From positions 1 to 23,056 of the forward strand of contig JALNYF010000037.1 in NCBI GenBank assembly GCA_023229985.1: a DNA stretch of 23,056 nt. The letters run 5' to 3'. The stretch's first letter is position 1. Every line of letters begins with the position of its first letter. This DNA comes from Bacteroidales bacterium. GTDB lineage: Bacteria; Bacteroidota; Bacteroidia; Bacteroidales; WCHB1-69. This document shows, piece after piece, positions 14,977 to 21,005 of this stretch. Made by a program: the position numbers and the translations under genes. Below the pieces are notes generated by a model. It ran no database searches. It was given only the letters and a program-made list of their open reading frames with translations, and was not told the origin of the DNA.

Positions 14977-15816
14977 ATGATTTCAATTGACAAGATTAAT
15001 TTTAGTTATTCCAAACGAAAAACTATTTTCAATGATTTAAGTTTGGAGTTGCCGGGAGGGCATATTTATGGTCTGTTAGGCAAAAATGGAGCTGGAAAAA
15101 CGACCTTATTGAAGGTTATTTCCGGTTTGTGTTTCCCCAAATGTGGGAATGTAGAAGTAATGGATTTTGCTGTGCAATGGCGGCATCCTGATTTGTTGAA
15201 GGAGATGTATTATTTGTCGGAAGAGTTATATGTGCCGGCGGTTTCCATCAAGAATTACATTCGGGTGAATGCGCCTTTTTATCCAAATTTTAGTTTGGAA
15301 CAGATGTATGATTATTTAAAAGCATTTGAAATTGAAGATGATAAACAGCTAATGACGAGGTTGTCGCACGGGCAGAAGAAAAAAATTATGATTTGTTTTG
15401 CCTTGGCAACGAATACCAAGATTTTGCTAATGGATGAGCCGACCAACGGTTTAGACATTCCATCTAAAAGTATCTTCAGAAAGGTGATGGCGATGGCAGC
15501 AGACGAAAATCGTTTGTTTTTGATTTCCACGCATCAGGTTCGTGATTTGCATAGTTTGATTGATACGGTCATCATTTTGGATGATGGAGAAATCGTCTTG
15601 GTAGAGTCGGTCGATTCGATCACCCATCAGTTGTTGTTCAAGGTGGTAGATTCCGAATTTGAGGTTCCGAATCCCATTTATTCAGAAGACTCGTTGCGCG
15701 GCATTTATACCATAACGGAAAATGTGGCACACGAAGAGTGCAAATTGGACATTGAACTATTTTTCAATGCCGTATTATGTAATAAAGAACGAATTCGTAA
15801 AATTTTTAAATATTAA
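14977..15816 (+). CDS. ABC transporter ATP-binding protein (YtrB-like)
   Basis: This is the ATPase subunit of an ABC transporter at the inner membrane. Walker A is GKNGAGKT (residues 35-42), the signature is LSHGQ (129-133, instead of LSGGQ), Walker B is ILLMDEP (149-155), and the switch histidine is in STH (His186). After the ATPase core there is a C-terminal part of about 75 residues with no recognised motif. Of the families that pair with a GntR repressor, the YtrBC type of Bacillus is the nearest, and that group responds to cell-envelope stress or exports unknown compounds. The substrate cannot be predicted. It is the first gene of a four-gene operon, and the membrane subunit gene starts 6 bases later. 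Confidence 0.9.
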   Translation: MISIDKINFSYSKRKTIFNDLSLELPGGHIYGLLGKNGAGKTTLLKVISGLCFPKCGNVEVMDFAVQWRHPDLLKEMYYLSEELYVPAVSIKNYIRVNAPFYPNFSLEQMYDYLKAFEIEDDKQLMTRLSHGQKKKIMICFALATNTKILLMDEPTNGLDIPSKSIFRKVMAMAADENRLFLISTHQVRDLHSLIDTVIILDDGEIVLVESVDSITHQLLFKVVDSEFEVPNPIYSEDSLRGIYTITENVAHEECKLDIELFFNAVLCNKERIRKIFKY

Positions 15817-15822
15817 AGAATT

Positions 15823-16545
15823 ATGAATAATACATTATCAATCAATAGAATAGGACTTTTATTTAAAAGGTTTTTTATTCAAAATTTGCGAAAAGATATT
15901 CGGCTGGTAGGAGCTGCCGCTGCATGTTCTGCAGTTATGCATTTTTTGCAATTCCCCTTAACCATGGGACCTTTAACCCCTGTGGTTTTATTTGTGAGTT
16001 TGTATGCTGCAGGGACCATTTATAAGCTATATGCCAATCGTAATCACGGGCTGGTGTACACCATGTTGCCGGCGAGTACATTGGAAAAAGTAATAGTTAA
16101 TATACTGTTAGTCAGCGTTTATTATGTCATTTTAGCCTTCATTGCCGATTTTATTGGTGCTATTTTAGGCAGGATTACAACGTATTTGTTAGATGTTGGG
16201 CTCAACGGCTTTACGGCTGCCGAGTTGAATTTTGACTTATCATTCCAAAATCAATTTGGCAGGTGTCTGTTGGTTTTAGCGATGTTCCAGTCCATCTTTT
16301 TATTCGGTTCTATCTATTTTAGAAAATTTGCCATCGTAAAAACTATTTTGGTCGGGTTGGGATTACTCTTCGCCGTCATCTTGGTGATTTTCATCATGGC
16401 GACAACTATCATGGATACGACTTCTTATTACACTTATACGCCTTCATTTGGAGAATTCCGTTATCTCGACGTTATCGTTGCGGCCTGCATTACGTTATTC
16501 TTTTGGGGAATGTCTTATTTACGATTAAGAGAAACGGAGGTATAA
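15823..16545 (+). CDS. ABC transporter membrane subunit (putative)
   Basis: The 240-residue protein has about six hydrophobic segments, roughly at residues 29-46, 50-66, 88-115, 148-165, 171-197 and 215-233, with a soluble loop around 117-145 and a short positively charged N-terminal part. No catalytic motif is visible. I did not recognise the family from sequence alone. Its place 6 bases after the ATPase and 1 base before the GntR gene makes a permease partner of that ATPase the most likely role. One copy would work as a homodimer, since no second membrane gene of similar size follows. Confidence 0.75.
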   Translation: MNNTLSINRIGLLFKRFFIQNLRKDIRLVGAAAACSAVMHFLQFPLTMGPLTPVVLFVSLYAAGTIYKLYANRNHGLVYTMLPASTLEKVIVNILLVSVYYVILAFIADFIGAILGRITTYLLDVGLNGFTAAELNFDLSFQNQFGRCLLVLAMFQSIFLFGSIYFRKFAIVKTILVGLGLLFAVILVIFIMATTIMDTTSYYTYTPSFGEFRYLDVIVAACITLFFWGMSYLRLRETEV

Positions 16546-16546
16546 G

Positions 16547-16909
16547 ATGAATTTTGATGATAATAAAGCCATATATGTGCAAATCAAGGAATACGTTTGT
16601 GAGCAAATATTGTCCGGCAAGTACCAAGTAGGGGAGCGTGCCATGTCGGTACGTGAGTTGGGCAGTAAATTGGAAGTAAACCCGAATACGGTTTTGCGCG
16701 CTTATGAAGAGTTGGTTGCCAACAATATTATATACAATAAGCGTGGGGTTGGCTATTTCGTTGCCGAAGATGCCGTAGAGACGGTTAGAAGGGAACAAAA
16801 AAAGCAGTTTATGGAGAAAGATTTGCCCGCCGTTTTCCGCACCATGAAATTGTTGAATATTTCTGTTGAAGAAATAGAATCACTTTATCAATTATTTTTA
16901 AATCAATAA
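16547..16909 (+). CDS. GntR family transcriptional regulator (YtrA type)
   Basis: The 120-residue protein has an N-terminal winged helix-turn-helix (about residues 7-75: IYVQIKEYVCEQILSGKYQVGERAMSVRELG... with VNPNTVLRAYEEL as recognition region and RGVGYFV in the wing). Only about 45 residues follow, too few for the usual ligand-binding domain, which is the mark of the YtrA subfamily, known to repress ABC transporter operons in which they lie. Here the gene is third in the operon, after the transporter genes, rather than first. The start lies one base after the membrane subunit stop. It is the obvious candidate to bind the inverted repeat at 14921-14952 and so to control itself. Confidence 0.9.
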   Translation: MNFDDNKAIYVQIKEYVCEQILSGKYQVGERAMSVRELGSKLEVNPNTVLRAYEELVANNIIYNKRGVGYFVAEDAVETVRREQKKQFMEKDLPAVFRTMKLLNISVEEIESLYQLFLNQ

Positions 16910-16912
16910 CAA

Positions 16913-17137
16913 ATGAAAAAATATACGAATAAAATATTATTATCGGTTTTGGGAATAGGATTTTTGACAGGGATCATATTATTCTCAACTTGGATTTATC
17001 TTTACAACCACGAATTATTGCCCGGGCAGCGTGAAGTTTCTAGTCAGCGTGACATAATTCAACCCCACGATACTAGTAATGTTTCCGACAGCGACTGTGT
17101 TGAAATTGATTCCGTTGAAATGGACGAAAACAACTAA
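16913..17137 (+). CDS. Small single-pass membrane protein, unknown function
   Basis: The 74-residue protein starts 3 bases after the GntR stop and ends just before the operon terminator. Residues 1-7 are basic (MKKYTNK), 8-30 are one hydrophobic helix, and the remaining 44 residues are polar and acidic, with 11 D or E in the last 30. The predicted topology is N-terminus inside with the acidic tail outside the inner membrane. A cleaved signal peptide is less likely because no AXA-type site follows the helix. I recognise no family. Its position suggests an accessory part of the transporter or a sensor. It could also be unrelated to it. Confidence 0.7.
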   Translation: MKKYTNKILLSVLGIGFLTGIILFSTWIYLYNHELLPGQREVSSQRDIIQPHDTSNVSDSDCVEIDSVEMDENN

Positions 17138-17173
17138 CAAAAATCGTTAGAAAACTGTGTTCTAAGTTCATAG

Positions 17174-17224
17174 CCAATACTTTGTATTTTGTGCAAAAAA
17201 AAATACAAAGTATTGGTTTTTTTT
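17174..17224 (+). terminator. Strong intrinsic terminator after the ABC-GntR operon
   Basis: Perfect 17-base arms, CCAATACTTTGTATTTT and its complement, surround a 9-base loop and are followed by eight T. It lies 36 bases after the last stop codon. Its T-run comes within 14 bases of the -7 box of the next gene. Confidence 0.9.
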
Positions 17225-17237
17225 GGATAAGTTTTTG

Positions 17238-17245
17238 TATTTTTG
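17238..17245 (+). promoter_or_regulatory. -7 promoter element for the deoxynucleoside kinase operon
   Basis: TATTTTTG matches TAnnTTTG. The best -33 candidate (ATTG at 17212-17215, 22 bases upstream) lies inside the terminator stem of the previous operon. The leader would be about 20 bases. Confidence 0.62.
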
Positions 17246-17270
17246 CTACCTGAATTTAAAAAATCATATT

Positions 17271-17894
17271 ATGCATATTGCAGTAGCAGGAAACATCGGT
17301 TCGGGGAAAACAACACTAACGGGGATGCTAGCCAAACATTATGGCTGGGAACCGATGTATGAAAGTGTTGAAAACAATCCTTATTTAGCAAGTTTTTATG
17401 AAGACATGCAACGTTGGTCGTTCAATTTGCAGGTCTATTTTTTGAACAACCGCTTTCGTCAGGTGATCGAAATTCGCAAAAAAAACAAAACTATTATCCA
17501 GGACAGAACCATTTATGAAGATGCGTACATTTTTGCTCCGAACTTGCATGATATGCAGTTGATGGCTTCCCGCGACTTTCAAAATTACGCCTCTCTCTTT
17601 GAACTGATGACCCAATTCCTTCAACCACCGGATTTGTTGATTTACCTCAAAGCCGATACTTCAACGCTGGTTTCTCAAATTCAAAAACGCGGTCGTGATT
17701 GCGAAAATACCATTCGTTTGGATTATTTGCAAAATCTGAACGAAAGATACAATAAATGGATTGATGGCTATACTCTCGGAAAACTACTGATTATAGACGT
17801 TAATACCATAAAATTTGGAGAAAGACTCGAAGACTTTGGTACCGTAATTGAAAAAATTGATGCCGAATTGTTCGGACTTTTTGATCAAAAATAA
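17271..17894 (+). CDS. Deoxynucleoside kinase (dGK/dAK family)
   Basis: This enzyme phosphorylates deoxynucleosides in the salvage pathway for dNTP synthesis. The ATG at 17271 gives 207 residues starting MHIAVAGNIGSGKTTL, with the P-loop at residues 7-14 (GNIGSGKT). A frame extension to a TTG at 17223 is rejected because the promoter lies within it. DRTIYED (78-84) is the family's characteristic acidic and arginine motif, and RGRDCENTI (140-148) is the LID region that binds the ATP phosphates. Which base it prefers cannot be told by eye; most bacterial relatives use deoxyguanosine or deoxyadenosine. kdsB follows after 6 bases and the genes up to rlmB appear to be one operon. Confidence 0.92.
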   Translation: MHIAVAGNIGSGKTTLTGMLAKHYGWEPMYESVENNPYLASFYEDMQRWSFNLQVYFLNNRFRQVIEIRKKNKTIIQDRTIYEDAYIFAPNLHDMQLMASRDFQNYASLFELMTQFLQPPDLLIYLKADTSTLVSQIQKRGRDCENTIRLDYLQNLNERYNKWIDGYTLGKLLIIDVNTIKFGERLEDFGTVIEKIDAELFGLFDQK

Positions 17895-17900
17895 TTATTT

Positions 17901-18635
17901 ATGGCTTTTTTTGGTGTAATTCCCGCCCGTTACGCATCTACACGCTTCCCCGGCAAACCACTCGCCTTGATTCACGGAAAGCCGATGATTCAATGGGTGT
18001 ATGAACGTGCTATGTGCGCAAATCTTCAGCATGTCGTCGTGGCTACTGATGATGACCGAATTGCCCATGCAGTTGCCGGTTTCGGCGGAGTCGCCATTAT
18101 GACATCCCCTCACCATAATTCCGGAACCGATCGGTGTGCGGAAGTGGCTAATATTTTGAAAATCAATGAACAAGATGTAGTCGTCAATATTCAGGGCGAT
18201 GAACCGTTTATTCAAAAAGAAGCAATTAATCTCCTCATACAACAATTTCAAAACCCGAATGTCGAAATTGCAACCTTGGCAAAATCATTCCTGCCCGACG
18301 AAAACCCGCAAAATCCGAATATGGTGAAAGTGGTCACGTCAAAAAATAACAAAGCCCTCTATTTCAGCCGCGCGCAAATTCCGTTTTATCGTAACTTAAA
18401 TATTGCCCAAACCTATTTGAAGCACGTCGGTATTTATGCCTATCGCAACGATATTTTGCAACAACTCACCCTGCTTTCTCCCTCCAACCTTGAAAACGCC
18501 GAACAATTGGAACAACTGCGTTGGTTGGAAAACGATTATTCTATCAACGTATCCCTATGCAACTACGAAAGTATCTCTATTGATACTCCCGATGACTTGA
18601 TACGTGCCGAGAATTTGAAAAATATTAATTTATAA
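17901..18635 (+). CDS. kdsB: 3-deoxy-manno-octulosonate cytidylyltransferase KdsB
   Basis: KdsB activates the sugar Kdo to CMP-Kdo for the inner core of lipopolysaccharide, in the cytoplasm. The 244-residue length is normal. The N-terminal nucleotide-binding motif IPARYASTRFPGKPL is at residues 7-21, with ATDDDRI at 48-54, SGTDRCAE at 74-81 and the metal-binding NIQGDEP at 96-102. The conserved FSRAQIPF and HVGIYAYR occur further along, and SIDTPDDL lies near the end. It confirms a Gram-negative outer membrane. The neighbours are the deoxynucleoside kinase (6 bases upstream) and the HU-like/SPOR protein (4 bases downstream). Confidence 0.97.
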   Translation: MAFFGVIPARYASTRFPGKPLALIHGKPMIQWVYERAMCANLQHVVVATDDDRIAHAVAGFGGVAIMTSPHHNSGTDRCAEVANILKINEQDVVVNIQGDEPFIQKEAINLLIQQFQNPNVEIATLAKSFLPDENPQNPNMVKVVTSKNNKALYFSRAQIPFYRNLNIAQTYLKHVGIYAYRNDILQQLTLLSPSNLENAEQLEQLRWLENDYSINVSLCNYESISIDTPDDLIRAENLKNINL

Positions 18636-18639
18636 TTTT

Positions 18640-20172
18640 ATGGTAATCAGGAATTTAATTGCTTCTCTGCAGGAAGAAGATTCAGTATATGTTAATGAGA
18701 TGGGACTTTTTCGGAAAGAATTTGTCTCCTCTTACGTACAAGACGGACAAATTTATCCGCCGCGCTATAATGTTTCCTTAGACCCATCTGACGATGGTAG
18801 CGGTTTCGCATTCATTATCTTTGTTTCTAAACAAGAACAAATCAGAATTGTGGATGCCGATAGCGAAATTCGCCAGTGGGTAAGCCAATTACGTGAATCT
18901 TTGAAAAAAGGGAAATCAGTCGTTTTTGAAGATTTTGGCACATTTTCTCTGCTTAAAAATGGCGTATTGTCTTTCACTTGCGATTTTATTCCTGCTCTCA
19001 ATATCGAATTTGAAGGAATGGATTGTATTCCCCTTCCGCCAAAAGTTGAAAAGAAACCAATAGGCATCATCTCTTTAAAAAAACGCGATTCTACCGTTGA
19101 AAATCAGGAAGTTGTGCCAATTCCCGAACCGATAGTTTCGGAGCCGGAAATTTTGGAAGAACCACCTGTTATTCCCGAAACGGTAGTTTCGGAGCCGGAA
19201 ATTTTGGAAGGACCACCTATTATTCCCGAACCGGTAGTTTCGGAGCCGGAAATTTTGGAAGGACCACCTGTTATTCCCGAAACGGTAGTTTCGGAGCCGG
19301 AAATTTTGGAAGGACCACCTATTATTCCCGAACCGATAGTTTCGGAGCCGGAAATTTTGGAAGGACCACCTATTATTCCCGAACCGATAGCTTCGGAGCC
19401 GGAAATTTTGGAAGAACCACCTGTTATTCCCGAAATGGTAGTTTCGGAGCCGGAAATTTTGGAAGAACCACCTGTTATTCCCGAAACGGTAGTTTCGGAG
19501 CCGGAAATTTTGGAAGAACCTATCAGTTATATAAATGAGCAAGTGATTGAAAATGAGGAACAAACGGACGATAATTCAAATAGTGATGAAGATAATGTAA
19601 CTCCGGTAAAACGCAAATCAAAGAAGCGATATATTGGGTTGTTTATATTGGTTATTTTGCTGGTTTTGGGTCTTTTAGGCTATTTGTTTAAGACGGAATT
19701 GATGGGTTTATATGATCATTTTATGAATAAAATCCGCGATAATATGCCTAAGACAGAGATAGTTGTGCCTGCAGAAAAGGTAGCACCGGAAGAAAATTTT
19801 AGTAATGATGAATTAATGGATACCTTATTGCAGGATGACGGTTTTTCGACATCGGAAGAGATTATATCCGGAAATAAGACAGAAACTCATAGTGTTCAGC
19901 AAACTGTTTCAAATGCTCAAACAGAGCCAACAGCCGATGACTTGCCGGAGATTTATTTTGAATCCGGTAGATTTTATGTAATCCATGGCAGCTTTACTTC
20001 AAAAAAAGAGTGTTTGCAGCATGTTCGGCAGCACTATTTCTCTAAATATTCTCCTAAAATATTGCGTCAGCAGGGAAGTAGCAGAATGCGGGTATGTTTG
20101 AAAGTATGTGAAACAGAAGCAGATGCGAATGTTTTTGCGGCGAAGTTTAAAGATGCGTGGGTATTGAACTAA
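18640..20172 (+). CDS. HU-like (CCDC81-type) and SPOR domain protein with proline-glutamate repeat
   Basis: This 510-residue protein has four parts. Residues 1-140 resemble the HU/IHF-related domains of the CCDC81 type found in Bacteroidota (EEDSVYVNEMGLFRKEFVSSY and VVFEDFGTFSLLKNGVLSF). Residues 164-294 are about 7.7 copies of a 17-residue unit (TVVSEPEILEEPPVIPE). A basic stretch (KRKSKKR) precedes a single membrane helix at about 331-350. The C-terminal 70 residues (FYVIHGSFTSKKECLQHVRQHY onward) fit a SPOR domain, which in other bacteria binds peptidoglycan stripped of its stem peptides at the division septum. The implied layout is HU-like part and repeat in the cytoplasm, SPOR part in the periplasm, so the protein may tie the nucleoid to the dividing wall. 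That last point is inference. It overlaps the open frame of the next gene. Confidence 0.85.
   Translation: MVIRNLIASLQEEDSVYVNEMGLFRKEFVSSYVQDGQIYPPRYNVSLDPSDDGSGFAFIIFVSKQEQIRIVDADSEIRQWVSQLRESLKKGKSVVFEDFGTFSLLKNGVLSFTCDFIPALNIEFEGMDCIPLPPKVEKKPIGIISLKKRDSTVENQEVVPIPEPIVSEPEILEEPPVIPETVVSEPEILEGPPIIPEPVVSEPEILEGPPVIPETVVSEPEILEGPPIIPEPIVSEPEILEGPPIIPEPIASEPEILEEPPVIPEMVVSEPEILEEPPVIPETVVSEPEILEEPISYINEQVIENEEQTDDNSNSDEDNVTPVKRKSKKRYIGLFILVILLVLGLLGYLFKTELMGLYDHFMNKIRDNMPKTEIVVPAEKVAPEENFSNDELMDTLLQDDGFSTSEEIISGNKTETHSVQQTVSNAQTEPTADDLPEIYFESGRFYVIHGSFTSKKECLQHVRQHYFSKYSPKILRQQGSSRMRVCLKVCETEADANVFAAKFKDAWVLN
19129..19521 (+). repeat. In-frame 51-base tandem repeat, about 7.7 copies
   Basis: Seven full 51-base units begin at 19129, 19180, 19231, 19282, 19333, 19384 and 19435, and a partial eighth ends at 19521. 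They are nearly identical in DNA. Differences sit mainly at the first codon (T, P or M), residue 11 (E or G) and residue 14 (V or I). The units at 19180 and 19282 are identical. Because 51 is divisible by 3, gain or loss of units keeps the reading frame, so copy number may vary between strains. Confidence 0.95.
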
Positions 20173-20186
20173 ACGATAATAAATTA

Positions 20187-20945
20187 ATGCAAATGAGTGA
20201 GACAGAATCAATTATTTACGGTATTAGACCGGTAATGGAAGCCATTGACAATGGGAAAACCATTGATAAAATATTGTTGCAAAAGGGATTATCGAGTGCT
20301 TTGTTTAAAGAACTTTTTTTTGTGGTTCGTCAGAATAAAATACCGTTTCAGTATGTGCCGTCCGAGAAGTTGAATAGATACACACGCGGCAACCATCAGG
20401 GGGTGGTGGCGATGATGTCTTCCATTGAATATGGCGACATTTATAGCATTATCCCGACGCTATACGAAACGGGAAAAGTTCCTTTTTTGTTGATGTTGGA
20501 TAAAGTGACCGATGTTCGCAATGTGGGAGCGATTGCGCGGTCGGCAGAGTGTGCGGGCGTAGATGCCATCATTCTGCCGTTAAAAGGGGGTGCCCAATTG
20601 AATGAGGATGCGGTGAAAAGCTCTGCCGGCGCACTTCACAAAATTCCCGTCTGCCGTCACTCAAATCTTGTTGAAATCATTACTTTTTTGCAAGAATCAG
20701 GTATCGAAGTGGTTGCTGTTACCGAAAAAGCGGAAAATACATACTTTGAAAAAGATTTAAAAAAGCCCCTTTGCTTGTTGATGGGAAATGAATATGAGGG
20801 AATCGCGTGGGATTATCTCCGGAAATGTGATGCTTCCATACGTATTCCGATGGTTGGGACTATCCGCTCGCTAAATGTGTCGGTCGCAACCGGAATCGTT
20901 CTCTTTGAGGCAGAACGTCAGCGAAATTATAATGGAACTGATTAA
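20187..20945 (+). CDS. rlmB: TrmH/SpoU family 2'-O-ribose methyltransferase (RlmB-like)
   Basis: This family methylates ribose in rRNA; RlmB acts on G2251 in 23S rRNA. An N-terminal substrate-binding part (residues 8-75, SIIYGIRPVMEAI, GNHQGVVAM) precedes the knotted methyltransferase domain. Its three signature motifs are VRNVGAIARSA (110-120), LLMGNEYEG (197-205) and IPMVGTIRSLNVSVATGI (220-237). The frame is open to a GTG at 20157 that overlaps the upstream gene, but the ATG at 20187 fits the family N-terminus better; the ATG at 20193 is almost as good. Related methyltransferases (TrmH, RlmB) share the motifs, so the exact target is less certain than the family. It appears to end the operon begun at 17271. 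Confidence 0.88.
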   Translation: MQMSETESIIYGIRPVMEAIDNGKTIDKILLQKGLSSALFKELFFVVRQNKIPFQYVPSEKLNRYTRGNHQGVVAMMSSIEYGDIYSIIPTLYETGKVPFLLMLDKVTDVRNVGAIARSAECAGVDAIILPLKGGAQLNEDAVKSSAGALHKIPVCRHSNLVEIITFLQESGIEVVAVTEKAENTYFEKDLKKPLCLLMGNEYEGIAWDYLRKCDASIRIPMVGTIRSLNVSVATGIVLFEAERQRNYNGTD

Positions 20946-21005
20946 AGGAATTTGAATTATTATATTAACTACCTGACTATTAACTACTAAAAAAACTAAA
21001 CAACT

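Noticed and set aside
17223..17270. N-terminal extension of the deoxynucleoside kinase from a TTG
   Set aside because: It overlaps the terminator T-run and the promoter; the family begins at MHIAVAGNIG.
19129..19521. Possible CRISPR-like array
   Set aside because: Units are contiguous without unique spacers and lie in frame within a gene.
19075..19563. Minus-strand 162-codon frame with repeated NYRFGNNRW
   Set aside because: It is the shadow of the 51-base coding repeat; the repeat length keeps an antisense frame open, and the plus-strand protein has recognisable domains on both sides.
20964..20987. Direct repeat ATTAACTAC, two copies 15 bases apart, ahead of the restriction-modification gene
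   Set aside because: Short, AT-rich and without a known controller gene nearby; could be chance.
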